Numbered from the stretch's first letter, positions 11,901 through 24,213 are shown. The stretch is DNA of 64,000 nucleotides from Rostratula benghalensis (GCA_013399305.1 VXAI01000035.1:257015-321014), one strand, 5' to 3'. A program made the numbers and translations. The notes: a model not told the origin generated them from the sequence alone.

Positions 11901-14455
11901 CAAGAGAGTGTGTGAAGTGAGAAACCTCTGGAGGCACACTGAGCTTGAGGAAGTCTGTCTCAAATAATTAATTCCCCTTGCTAAGTGGGAAGCGAATGTT
12001 CCTGGTTTGTTTTTTCACCAGTGTCTCCCTTCCTGGATTTTTTTTTTCTCCCCAGAAGTATGGATTTGGAAGCTGAAGCAGCTGAGAAAAGCTATTTCCA
12101 GTGCTGGGTCAGAAGCAGACACCAAGGATGCTCCAGGGGATGAGCTCAACCAAACTGTCCCCACATGGCCAGGTCTGCAGCTGAAGGTAGTGGTGGCTTC
12201 AGGGCTTTTATGTCTCACTTTTCCTAGGGATAAGTGAAATCCCCAGCCAGCTTCTGCAGCAGAAGACTTGTTCTGGAAATGGTTTAGTTCATAAATTTTA
12301 CTGGGTTGGTTGACAGAATAAGCAGCAAGACCAAACATTGGTTTTCATTTGAAACTTTCTCCCATGTTTAGCTGGCTCTGGTAGGTCATTTGGAGGATTT
12401 CTTTCTCAATTCCTCCTTGCCTCTGCTGCAGAGATGCCAATAGCCTCTGCCCCTGTCCCACCTGGAGCTACGACAACACATCAAGACTCACCACCAGGGC
12501 AAGCTAGAACCCATCCTCTGGCATCACCCTGCAGTATCCCAGCCCTGCCAGGGAATAAGTTGGAGGAAAAGCTTTGCCTCTTGAGCTCAGACCCTAGAAA
12601 CTATTTCTTGCCACACATCTCCCTCCACCATCCCTCTCCATAATGACACATTTTAGCTGACTTTTATATTGGTTCACTAAGCCACTGTGCTGTCTTCTTC
12701 CTTTTATAATTAAGCAACTTGAGAAATCCTTTGAGGTCAATAAATTCTGAGGAGGCTTACATAAAACAGAATGTAAAGTGGAGAGCCTTGTCATCAGAAG
12801 CCAGTAAAAGTCAGCCTCTTTGCACGACACCTCTGCAAATGGCATTATGTCATTGCCTAATATTAGTAAGAAACGGCAAGATTATGTTTTTTGTTCAGAG
12901 CTATAAAAAGTAATGAGTCTCACATAATCTACTGAAGGGAAAGGGGGTGGGGGGAGCACGAGAGAGGAGGAAGGTGACTCTAAAAGTGAACTTCCATTTT
13001 TTTTGGGCATCCTGAGTGCATTAGGAAATGTAGCTCGTAACACCCAAATAGACTTTAATGTGCCTTGTCCTATGGATTTAATTTATTTTGTTTTGCTTTC
13101 CTTGCCGGGAACACACACACACAAAACCTTTCAGGAGTCAAGTGGCCTTGTTTCGGTAAATACAACATAATGATCTGAAACTGGAAAATATTATGGGGTG
13201 GGTGAGGGTGGTGTTATTCATCCCTGGCCATGATACAGTACTGTGAGTGTCTCGGATGCTGCTGATCCCAGCTCGGCAAAGCCCAGGGTATTATTCTCAG
13301 CCTTCACAAACAAGGTGACATATTGCCGGCACTAAATATTTACTTTCTCACCGTAGGAATGTAAGTGCCCAACCGACTACATCTGTGGAGTCATTCAGTT
13401 GGGAAGAGGAAGGAAGCGGTCCTCTGAGGGAGCCTTTGTGCTACCGACCTGAATATGCAGGTTGTGTGGGAGTTAAATACGAGCTGTGAGGGCTGGGGAT
13501 GCAGCAGAACGCTTCCCCGCTGCAAGCCAAGGCCTTCCTGAGCAATAATCCCTAATAAGGACCGGGCTTTACACGGAGATCCAAGCCCTGCAGTCCATGC
13601 CTGGTTGGCTTTTCGTCCTGCCTGGTCCTAGTGAAGGTGGAAGCATGTGGAAACGGGGTGGGAAGAGACCCCTGTGGACTGTGCTCAGCAAATACCAGTA
13701 CGAAATTGTAGACTGGGGTGAGGGGTGTGTATGGGGGAATATTTTAGCAGCGATATTCTGCGACCAAAGGAGAGGAAGGCTTTTTTTTTCACACACCATA
13801 ACTGTTCACTAATGCATGCATGAACTAACTGTCCTTTCTGTCAACTGCCTTCATTAGTATTCTTTTTCTTTCTGTAGGGGAGTTAGATTGAAAGAGAGAT
13901 TATACCAAAAGTTGGCTGGCTATCAGTTGGTCCAATTTTATGTGTTTTAGAACGCGTGCTTTTTATAGGGGTAAAAATTGGTCCAGAGCCTCTGTGTAAG
14001 CAGCAGCTACTAGGGCTGGTGGCTGTTAGCTCTCTCTTTGGATCCCCAACTGATTCTCGTGTGCTGTGGGATACTCATCCCAAATACGTGCAAGTCCCTC
14101 AAACACCACCAAGCTTTTCTGGAGCTCATCAGTGGTGATGAGCAGAGAATAGTGCGAGCGCCATCAGTGACAGCTAGCATTGGGATTTGAAATGACCAAT
14201 ATTAATGCATGGAAGCACATATCCAAAAAGCCACCAGATATGGTGACAGCCCTAGAAGGTGCTTCAGCCCTGTGAGTGGCTCTGGGCTGGAAAAGATGCC
14301 ATTTTTAATGCACTAAGTGATGTCCTGCCCACTGCTGCTGCTCTGTGCTCTAGTGAGCCCAAGCTCCCGTTCTCCACAGGGTGTTGCAGTCCTACTCTCC
14401 TTCTGTATGTCTCAACTCATCCTTCTCCATGTATTTCCATATTTTATGGATGCAA
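8998..14455 (+). other. Intron-like sequence, no exon found
   Basis: No CSPG-like reading frame was found, although splice phases require at least one more exon between 8998 and 22098. Sequence includes an A run at 9042-9057, several purine-rich blocks and (AC)n at about 13111-13123. No RNA gene or mobile element was recognised. Confidence 0.45.
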
Positions 14456-14688
14456 GCTGGAACACAGGAGGTTCCGCTTAAATATGAGGAAAAACTTCTT
14501 CACAGTGAGGGTGAGGGAGCACTGGAAGGGGCTGCCCAGAGAGGTGGTGGAGTCTCCTTCTCTGGAGACATTCAAAACCCGTCTGGATGCGGTCCTGTGT
14601 GACCTGATCTAGGTGTTCCTGCTCTGGCAGGGGGATGGGACTGGATGAGCTTTCAAGGTCCCTTCCAATCCCTGAGAGTCTGTGATTT
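14456..14688 (+). mobile_element. CR1 LINE, 3'-UTR fragment
   Basis: The block opens with GCTGGAACACAGGAGGTTCC, continues through AAAAACTTCTTCACAGTGAG, CTGCCCAGAGAGGTGGTGGA and GAGTCTCCTTCTCTGGAGAC, and ends GGTCCCTTCCAATCCCTGAG plus TCTGTGATTT. This is the conserved end of ORF2 and 3' end of a bird CR1. It belongs to the same subfamily as the copy at 38320-38873, with which it is nearly collinear. It is 5'-truncated at about 230 bases. Confidence 0.92.
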
Positions 14689-14879
14689 CAAAGAGAACAC
14701 TACTGTTCTCTCACTTGCCTTCCTGACACCTTGTCATTTTCCTTACCCTTGGGATGGTTGGCAAATTAAAGCAGTCAGTAAAGGGCGACTTGTTTAGGGC
14801 AATCAAAGCTGCTTTTTCCCTTGTTTCTGTTTTGAAAGTTTACGGAAGAAGTGAAAATTTCTGCCTTTACCCAGAGTAG

Positions 14880-15375
14880 CGAGGTACGGGGCCACCGTAG
14901 CCGGCGCCTGTGGGACCGGCGCCTCTGATAATGTCAGTCAGGGCTGCCCACCCTCCAGAAATCCTGCGTGGGCCGTAGCATGAGTATGGTGCACGGCTTT
15001 ATAGCCCACGTGCCGCTGACCTGAGGCTTTCTGGAGCGAGCTGGTGCTGCGCAGTTGCTCCCCACATGTGCGGCAGGTTTGGCACATCTCTGAAGCCTTG
15101 GACCCTGCTCCTACGTGCCGCTCCCAACGCACCCGCCGCAGACAGCTGGGAAGCCCCCGCCAGCCAGATGGTCGAAAAGCTCCCTGCACCTGAATCCTTA
15201 AAAGCATTTGTTCTCAAAAAAAAAAAATAAAAAAAAAAAAATTGTTTGCTCTCCAAAAAGGGGTTCAGGCGAGGTGTTGGGCAGCCCTAGCTCGGTGCGG
15301 GGGGCTGGTGCGTGAAACCGCGCCGCGTCCCTTTGCCCGTCCGCTGCGAGCGTTGCCGTGTCACCTGGGGTGTGA
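14880..15375. other. CpG-rich patch in intron, split by an A-rich tract
   Basis: CpG density rises sharply across this stretch against an AT-rich background. At the left edge CCGGCGCCT is repeated with a 15-base period (14901-14909 and 14916-14924). An interrupted A tract lies at about 15217-15241, and the CpG-rich sequence resumes at 15270-15360 (for example GAAACCGCGCCGCGTCCC). No TATA box, exon or known motif was recognised. It could be a regulatory island. Confidence 0.4.
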
Positions 15376-17788
15376 AGCTGCTGCTTGTGGTGTCTAGACT
15401 TGTGATTACTGAAAATTAATTAAACCGAAGGAAATTAGGCTGGAAGGGGAGTAGGCTCCTGGGAGGGGAAAATGGAAGAGAAAATAGGATACTGGTGTTA
15501 ACCCTTTCCAGCTACTGAAAAAGGAAGGGTTCTTAAATGCTCTCGAGGCCACTTGAATTACACATAGGTAGTGAGGTGGTGTGATTTCAGGAGCTCTGCT
15601 CCTTCATGCTCAGACCCTGTTCGGGTGGTGCCCGTAGCCCAGGTGTGATGAGCACCTCAGAAACAGGCAGCCCGGTCTCCCTCTGCCTGTGGCTTTTCAA
15701 TAAGTCGCTTTATTGCTATCCTGGCCTGAAATAACTTGCAGATCAGCAGCAGGTTTGAAACGAGCCGCTCTGATTGTGGATGAGGTCAGGGGAACAGAGA
15801 TGTTTGGATGTAATCCAGTAATAAATCAGAGCTTTATGGGGACAGGACAGGAGGCTGGATGGGCGGCAGGAGGAGGTGGTTGCTGGTGGACTGGTCTCCT
15901 CTTGCTTTTGCATAGCCTCTTACCTGCTTTTCTGTGTCCTAAAGTCTCTCTTATATAGCTTTCCAGCATGGTATCTGAGTGCTTTGTGCCTTCCCCTTGG
16001 CGTACAGCCACCGTCTGGCTAGCGAGCAAGTACAAACTGTAACACCTGGGTGTCAGCTATGAACATTAGGGTGTGCTACAATGGACCCATCTGTAGTACT
16101 TGGCACATGCCGAAGATTTTTATATGTGGTTGGCTGAAAAGCAGGATCAGAGAGAGAGAGAGAGGAGGGAGAGCAGGGGAAGAGGGCTCCGCTGGGCACG
16201 CAGAGAACATCATTTTGGCAAAGGTGCCAGTAGGTTTCCATGGGCTTGTCTGCTTCTTCACTCAGCTCATGCATTCAATAAAAATATCCAGGTTGTTTCT
16301 AAGAAAAGCAGGAGTAGATTTCCCCAAAGAGCAAGCTGAGAAGCCTCATTCTTTGTCTCTGGAGAACAAATCTAATGTTATAACTAGATTTAATAAGAAT
16401 ACATTTAATAGTAATAGATATAATAAAACCCTGATTTAATAATAAGTAGTTTTATTGTTCTTCCACATGAACCAGGTCCTGTTTACTGACCCCCTGAGCA
16501 CCACAGGGTTTCTAGCTGGATTTGGAGTGGTGAGTGCTCTGGTTTTCAGGTTGTGGCAACTTCAACAGCGTTGTGTCCTGGTATAAATTTCAGTCGGGAG
16601 CATATGGACAAGGGCTGCCTTTGGTATTTCCACACCAGTATCTTGACCCCAAAGAGTCATGGCAGTTTCCAGTGTTACTCAATGGATGGAGAAAAACACA
16701 TCTCTATCTGAAAATGTCTATGTAGCCATGAGAAATCCCAGCAAAGGTAGGGAATGAGTTTACCGCAGTAAAAGGAGCCGTAGTTTATCGCATCAGGCTC
16801 ACCTAAGTGAAAATTGCAGTGCACTGAAAGGAGAGGAAACACTTTCTCCAACTCCCTTTATGTGGCACTGATGTGTTTTAAAATGCATGGGCAAAGTTTG
16901 TAGTTTATTTCCTCCAAAGGGGCCAAGTCCTCCTGGCATTCTTATAAACAAGCTCATTAGAATAAAATCCATTATGCGCATAACTAATGACACAAATTTA
17001 CAAATCTGTTGACAATTATGACCACATCCCTCATTGCATTTGCTTGTAGCTCGCTGGAGTGACCAGGCGAAGGAGTCCAATCCAGAAGTTTTACAGCTCA
17101 CGAGCTCCGGGTGCAGCCATGTGAGATTATTTCCCAACTGGATTACAAAGCTGTCATTAGGCAGGGCAAGGCGGGAGGACCAGGGCACGGGACCGTAAAC
17201 TGTCCTCGGGAGACCTGAAGTCATTCTGAAGGCAGGGCGAGATATTCCTGGCTGCAGAGACCATTATATTTTTTTATTTTTATTTATTTTTCTAGCTGGG
17301 AGGATGTGAAAACACATGCGCATGCACACAACGGAGGGCTGTTCCAAGTAGTGCCTGGCGTCCTCTGGAAATGAATAGAAATCAAATTGAGACGCTGGTG
17401 TCCTCCGAGTGTTAAATATTTCCAACTTCTTGCCAGGCGGGTGTAATTTATTGAATGTAGGTTTTGTGAAATAGTGCTCCTGTCAGGGGGAGATTGGCAC
17501 CAGAGAAATGAAGGCGGCTAATTCTCAGGGGGTCCTCCCTGGCAAAAACCCTCTATTGAGTCCTCATGCTACTTGTGCTCATAACTGCCGAAAAACCAGG
17601 AGTGCCATCTGCAAACTGTGATTCATAAACACTCTGTCAGTCTGCCATCTACCCTGACATCATAAAATAACAAGAAGCAGCATTGTAATAAAGAGAGGAG
17701 GTTTGCAGTCGACCAATTAAATGCATCTAATTTATTTCTGTTACAGCTGAGGCTTTATTTATTAGTAAACAGCTGCATTTGTTACACT
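15376..17788 (+). other. Intron-like sequence, nothing recognised
   Basis: A (GA)n tract is at about 16149-16164. The 16800-17760 part is AT-rich and full of TAAT-type words, so it could hold conserved non-coding elements, but that cannot be judged from one sequence. No coding exon is supported. Confidence 0.4.
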
Positions 17789-17789
17789 T

Positions 17790-18316
17790 CCCCCCCCCCC
17801 CTCCTTTTTTTTTTTTTTCCTCTTTACTAGGAGTGTGCCAACTGGCACTTTTGATAATCCATTAATCCTAAATAATCATCTGGGTACTTCATGGTTGGTA
17901 GGGGAAAAAAAAAAAAAAAAAAAAAAAAAGAAAAAAAAAGGTTATTAAAAGTTAAAACTTAACCTTGCAAGGAGGCTGGAGAGCGCTGCTTCTCCGCCCC
18001 AGGTCTGCCTGAGTTATGGTGAGTTTAAGTTTGCAGGCCAAGTCCTAAACTGAATTTACACCTGCGAGTAAGTGGTGTGGCAGCCAGCTGAAAGGGCTAT
18101 AAATCCCAGAGTAGGATCTGGCCCTGTGGATATCTTTTTTTTTTTTTTTTTTTTTTTAAGGACAGCCGGTTTGTGGTACAAGAGGAGCATTTTACATGTT
18201 TAGTTTACTTGCCTCCTCCTTTCTCAGCTCTAACTTGAATCTCAGCAAAGCTAAAAATCTGCTAATTGGTTGTCAAAGTCTAATTAGCTGATATTACCCA
18301 AAAAAAAAAAAAAAAA
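17790..18316. repeat. Cluster of long homopolymer tracts
   Basis: Within about 530 bases there are a C run (17790-17801) followed by a T run (17805-17818), an A run of 25 plus 9 (17905-17939), a T run of 23 (18135-18157) and an A run of 17 (18300-18316). The A tract and the T tract are in opposite senses and about 195 bases apart, so they could pair as an inverted repeat. None is attached to a recognisable retroposed body. Confidence 0.9.
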
Positions 18317-21300
18317 CCCACATGAAGATAAGTTTGCCTTTTATAATTGGAGCTGAACCCCCTCCTATTCCCCTCCCCTTGAACCCCCTGGTGTGTGTTA
18401 ATTGAGCTCCAGGACTTTTCAGTGTATTTTAATGCTCTATCCTTTTCAGTGCCCTGGAAAGCTTTGCAGTTAATGAGACAATAATATGTACAATCAAGTA
18501 AAAATGTACTGAAAAACTAGGCAAAGCCGTATGGAATAGGGATGGTGTGAAGGTGTGTGGATCTGTGGAGGGAGGCAGCAGTTCACCAGCCTCCCTAAAG
18601 CAGCATCATATGGTCAATAATGTCCCGTAATTTTTAATTTATCTTCCTGGGCATTTCCTTCCCTTTACAAGGGGAATGCTTTTTTGCTCAAGGATATATT
18701 TTACCAGTTAAGGGAAGAAGGTTTAACTCTGGGCAGTAGTCAAATGAACATGATGAGGATCCTCAAGAGGCCAAATTAGGTGGACCTAGGTCTCCACTAT
18801 ATTTTATTCTCTATGCATGTGTGTATACAGATAAAAACACAAAATCCCCCCTGTAGCCAGAAAACAAGCCCACCTTGAAGTCTATTTGGGCTCTCACACC
18901 TCCATCCTGTCTTCTTCCAACCCTCCCACAAGACCCCAGTACGTCCCAGTGGCGAGTGAAACACCATGGAGAACATCTGTCCTGCACTCCAAGCTGTACC
19001 TTGTTTCAGCAGCTCCATTTGAAAGCCTATCTCTTCTTATATATCAAAAAAACCCCCAACATTAAAAAGCAGTGAGCACAGGTGGGTGCTCTATATATGG
19101 GTGCTCTTTTTCAATATGTATAATAACATTGAATTTACTTACTCAGTCATGTTTTCCTCTTTCTCCTCCTCCCATCTTCCTCCTCCACACCTGCTTTCAA
19201 TCAGTCCCCTCTGCCCCGCCTGTCATCCTATCCTCTCTGCTGCCTTTACCACAAGCCCACTAATGTTATATTTCAAGTCAAACTTTCAAGCCCACGACAT
19301 TTAAGTGAGTGAATCCAGGAATCTGAGAGGCTTCGCCTGCCTCCCCAGGTGGGGAGCCGGCACAGCCCCGAGGAGCACGCGGGGGCTGCTGGCGACCGCT
19401 CGAGCTGCCGAGGTGCAGCCGGTCGCCGGGTTTCACCCATCCTAGCAGTTGGAGTCTGGTTTGTTGGGTTTTTTTTTTCCCTGTAAATCTGAAAAGCCTC
19501 TTGTTTTGTTTGTTGGTTGGGTTTGTGGTGGTTTTTTTTTTTTTTCTCCCTAGGATCTGAAAAAAAAAGAAAAGAAAAAGAACATATTAAGGCCAAATGT
19601 TGCTGCAAGATGAACAACTTCAGACGTACGTGTCGTCTTGTCATACGTCGCATACGCTTGGCGGTGCGTGCCCTGACCATGATGGGTATCAGGCTGAAAA
19701 AAAAAAAAAAGCAAATAAGAAAAGTAGTGAATCAGGCTACCCACAGAACCAGATGCGTATTTATTTATTCCTTTGATTACTGGTATTAACTTAGAGACTT
19801 TCTACCCAAGTTACTTTAAATTATACCTGCTTCCTGGTAACCAAACTGCACTGGTCAATGGCTGACATCCCAGTTCAGCAGTGTCCTCAGATCAGTGTGG
19901 CTTACCTATGGGCTTGAGGGCTTCAGCCTTGGGCTCATTATTAGGGATATAAGGACGCTGATTTTTCCCCCAGTGTTAAGCAATGGGAGCGAGTAACTGC
20001 TGCTCAAAGGAGGAGTCAGGAGGGTCTTCTCCATGTCAGGGGTTTTGGGGCAATTTCCCATCATTGTGTCTCTCTGGAGCAAAACAGATGGAGTTAGCAA
20101 AGGTCAGGCACTGATTCTTGAAAGTCTCTTGGTGTTTTTAAGTGGGGCCATCTCCTATTTACAGGTGTCATCAATGGGGTAACGCAGCACGGTGGCAGAC
20201 AGGAACAGAAAGCTTTTCTAAAAGCTGGTGACCACCACTGTCCCCTGCTGAGCATCTAAAAAATGTGAGTATCAAAAGACATCCACGCTGCTATGGGAAA
20301 CCTGGCCCTTTTTTCCACGTGGGCAAAAATGAAGTTGGGTTACCTGCACTTGCCTGTTTCACTATTGAATCCTTATTTCATTGTTTTTGTTTGGATTTCT
20401 TGTAAAGAAACTGAGTCAACATGAGCACTGCATCTACTAAATCAGCCTGGACTTGACTGTGGACTTGAGCAAAGTGTCCAGTAGGTTGATGTCCTGCATC
20501 CTTGGCTGCTTCTTACAGTGTTGACCCATCCTTTCCCATTCTAGGTCCTCTCTCCTTGGCGCTCTTCCTTGGATTACTTTTGGAAACAGTCTGAAAAGGA
20601 CTTCCTGGTCAGTGAGTTCTCACACAAATTTAGTCTCCTTCAAAGATGCAACCAAAAAAGTAAGAAGCACCCAATTTCTTCTCCAACACAGCACAAACAA
20701 TTGCCAAATCACGATACCAAGTGCTCCAAGACAGGTGAGTTCTGATAAGGTTTATTGCTTTGGGAAAGGGGCTAGTTATTTTCCGTTTTGATGAGTTTTC
20801 TGAAACACAACTGAAATTTTTGCCATGTGAAGGCAAACTAACTAATTCTATTTATATTGTGAATGACTACGATATCGTTAGACTCATTTCAGATAATAGT
20901 CACTGCTTGAATGCATCGAGTCTCATTCAGCTGTCATTTTCCATGCTAGCTGCAGTGGAGAAGTGGTGTTAAAAGAGTTAATACCAAAGGTGAACCGTCA
21001 AATGGGGTGGAAACCGTGGAAATTGGTGCAGATTTTGTTGTGGAAATAAATTTTTTAAACCCCCAAGCCCTGACGACCGCTATTCTCAGATGTTGCTGGC
21101 AGCCTCCTCCATTTAATAGGAACCTGTTGTTTCTGAAAGTCAGTTGGCAACATAATAAGGCAGCAAGAAACAGAAAAAAAGCTCCTGTGGAGTCCAAGCT
21201 AGAAATGCCACTATTGTATATTGTCATCAGCAGCTTGACTGACAGCAATGGAAGCTGATTGACGTTATTCTCTTGCTTTTCCAACATCCTCGGATAAAAA

Positions 21301-22098
21301 CTTGTCTCTGCTTCTGCCTTTGGCAGGTCAGCCGTTGTGCTGCCACACTGATTGAGGTAAGTCTTTAAAAACAAGGAGCATTATGAGAGAAAAGGGTGAA
21401 GTGGGTATGGCTGGGTGAATCATCGCCACTCCTCTGCTGAGAAGACCAGTTCTTCAGTTTTCCAGCAGCCTCAGTTTTTCTGGGGCTACTGCTTTGTGAT
21501 GTTAAAATTGCCCTGGCCCTTGGAACTCTTGATAAATAAATCTAATGGAGCCAGGACCTCTCTTGCTGAGGTTATAGCATCACTATCGGCTTAAAACACA
21601 GCATTTGCGCTTAATGCTTAGTTCATTAACGCATTCTGTCCATTGGCTCGTTTGGATCTATTAACATAATTCTTCTTTCTAAACAACTGGGTCGCTCGCT
21701 CTCCCCAGACAGAGAATCAAAGCTGGCTTCAATCTTTTGGACAAATCATACAGAGAGATAAATACAATTGCTCCTCTATAAATTAACCCGGGCTGAGGTT
21801 GGGTAAAAATGTTGGGATTCCATTTAGCATTGGCCTCGAAGTGAGACTCACCAACATATTAGAAAGCAAACAAGAAAGCTCTGCAGCTTTTTCTGTTGTA
21901 AATGTCCTGTCTGCCTCTAAAACCTAAAGCAAAAATATTCTCCCAAGCTATTTTGACAAAATTTGTCTCCTTCCCCTGAACTGAAGGGCTGACTTGTATC
22001 CTATTCTCTCCCTCTGGTCTGGGATGTAATAAGGAATATTCCCCTTTTTAATTTCTCTGCCGTCAGTTTCCCCCTTTCTACTCATTTCATTTTTTTAG
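18317..22098 (+). other. Intron-like sequence before exon B
   Basis: Includes pyrimidine-rich tracts, an A/T-bounded CpG cluster at 19624-19670 and no supported exon. It ends with the acceptor of exon B (CATTTTTTTAG). Confidence 0.45.
19533..19710. other. CpG-dense mini-cluster between T-run and A-runs
   Basis: A T run at 19533-19545 and A-rich sequence at 19560-19580 precede about 100 bases of mixed sequence, which is followed by a 14-base A run at 19697-19710. Inside, 19624-19670 packs eight CpGs into under 50 bases (ACGTACGTGTCG, CATACGTCGCATACG, GGCGGTGCGTG). Both strands read as short arginine-rich peptides because of these codons. It might be a small retroposed RNA copy with a poly(A) tail, but I do not recognise a parent RNA. 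Confidence 0.3.
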
Positions 22099-22364
22099 GT
22101 GACATTGTTCTACTCGCCAAACCTGTAACTTTAACAGAGGGTGACAGGGTGACCTTGACGACAGATGTTCCTGTGGCAACAGATGGCACTAGCAAACCCG
22201 AGAAGCTGCTGTACGCCTGTCTCCCTGCCACCTGTGCATGGTCAGATTGAGCACATCAATTATCCCGGCGTGCCCATTTCCAGTTACCGCCAGTTGGATG
22301 TGGTGGCCCAGAAGGTCTCCCACGTCCATGACAATAGCCATGGGGCCGGTAAGGAGTCACTCAG
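22099..22364 (+). pseudogene. FREM1: FREM1-like exon B (CSPG repeat) with a one-base frameshift
   Basis: An exon of 266 bases between acceptor TTTTTTTAG and donor CTCAG/GTGAGA. It encodes the first two-thirds of a CSPG repeat: a DIVLLAKPVTLTEGDRV start and VTLTTDV, then in a second frame VSLPPVHGQIE, YPGVPIS and QLDVVAQKV…VHD. The second frame is offset by one base, so reading breaks between 22214 and 22219 (TACGCCTGTCTCC has one base too many). If read unbroken, the upstream frame meets a stop about eight codons later. The exon starts in phase 1 and, using the 22365 donor, ends in phase 2; a second donor at 22349 (GCCG/GTAAGG) is possible. Everything else about the exon looks intact. It is either a degenerating copy or a single-base sequencing or assembly error. 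The pattern of DGT.KPE.LLY and YPGVPI is what I remember of FREM1. Confidence 0.72.
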
Positions 22365-24198
22365 GTGAGAGGACCTCCCCTTTGCACACCAACGTGCCCC
22401 AAACCCCTCAGATTTAAGCTTCTTTCTCCCTGTACCAGTTGGTGCAATATTTAAGGACCGATATGGTTGTGGGGAAGAGACTGCTGCAAACTGTAACTCG
22501 ATGTAATTTTATCATTATGGTGATTACATACTTTATTAACTGCAATAGTGAAGTTGTACGGCCAAAGGCAATAGGCTTCGCACAGGTTCAATATTGGGGC
22601 GTACCCAGGTAGGCCTTCATCATCAATTAGCAAATGAAATCAAATGATTTAGGGAAGTGTAAAGAGTTTACCACCTTTCTCAACGTTGCCAGTGGTGGAA
22701 GAGAAAGAGCAAAAATTCCCCATCTGCGGCTGTTGTTGCTTTCTGGGCAGTTTGTTCTCCTGAAGGGGAAAAAAAAAAATAATAATAATCGTAACATTGT
22801 CTGAAATGATCAGGAGAACTTAATCCAGATGGTGGTGTCATTTCTAAGAAAAAGCATATGTTGGCCATTATGATACTTAAATATAATGGTTTTACATTCC
22901 TCTAGTGGGCACAAAAGGCACACAACAGAGTTGGCGGGGTTTTTTAATCTTCTGAATGGTGGCAGTGGTGGTGGAGTGGTGGGAGATTTTATCTTCCAAA
23001 TGGTGCGTTTCCCAGAAGATACAGCAAATTCAATTGAGGAGAGCCTGCTGTAAAAGCCATGCTCCCGTGGAATGTAAAATTGTACCTTCCTCTAACCAGT
23101 AACACTGGAGAGGCTTAATTTACTGCCCCCTTCTGATTATCATCATTTTATATATATTCTTCCTGCTTTTTTTTCTTTTTTCTTTCCTTTTTTTTTTTTT
23201 GCTTTAACATGTTTTTCTTTCCGATTTGCTTTAAAAGTTATTTACGCTCCCTTTGCAGCAAAGTGGGCACTATAACTAATTTTATTCCTACCATGATTAA
23301 CTATGAATAATTTCCTAAGAAATGAGTCAAATTAACAAGGGGAAGAAGGAATCAATAAATCATGAAAGCAGCCTATTTCTAAGTGGGGTTAAAACCACCA
23401 TTAAATAAATCACGGGCTCTAAACGATGACCCGCTTGGATACGGAGGGGGGGTGGAGGGGTGGGAAATGTCCATTTAAATTGCAGCAAAAGGAAAAATTG
23501 TGGGGCAGCATCTGTGGCCCTCCCACACCGTGCAAGGAGGGGGGCACGGGAGAGGGAAAGGAGCTTCAGGGAAGGACCCTGGGACAAGGCAGAGAGGAGA
23601 GATATGGTTTCCCTGCCTTTGGTTGCTACAGTCCGGCTGCGGGGAGGCAGCCAAGCAGGGTTCAGAAAAGCTCTGGCTTTTGGACACAGAGGCATAAATG
23701 TTGTTTAATAGCACCTTCTGCATCCACCCCTGCTCTGCACGGGAGCTCAGGAATGCAGGGGCTGACCCAGCCTCGCTTGAAATACTTGAAATGTTTTCAC
23801 TCTGCTTTGATTTTCATTTTTTCGCGTTGGCTTTCATGGGGTCAGTCACAGTTTCAGCTACTTGGAGACAATTTCACAATCAGGCCCACCCTGCGTCTTA
23901 GCTGCTTTATGTTAGATCTTCTTAATCCTGCATTAAGGATCCCACTTTGCCTGATGGCATGCTGAGTGCAGTAATGTTACCTAGGGCTAGATTGTCATTT
24001 TTCTTGTTCATTGAGACTTTATAAATCTAAATTTTACACAAGGAATGCCATCACTTTTGCAGGAGAGTGGCTCATCCATCTTTATACCAGTATGTAAAGG
24101 CATCTTTAAACTGTGGAAAATTAGGCAGGCTTTCCTCCTCGAGTTTTCTATGGGAAATAAGGGGTCAAAATTCTTATTCCTTAGTTAAAAGAAAAATA
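22365..24198 (+). other. Intron-like sequence after exon B
   Basis: No exon continuing the CSPG repeat was found; the expected continuation would start with a …F.F…DG-type peptide after a phase 2 acceptor. Contains A-run and T-run tracts near 22769 and 23188-23201, and a G/C-rich purine block at 23440-23590 with no gene signal. Confidence 0.45.
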
Positions 24199-24213
24199 NN
24201 NNNNNNNNNNNNN
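24199..24213. other. Assembly gap of 15 Ns
   Basis: Fifteen unknown bases are followed immediately by a seven-base G run and GAGGAG. The gap lies in intron-like sequence and probably reflects a G-rich or homopolymer region that could not be read. Confidence 0.99.
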
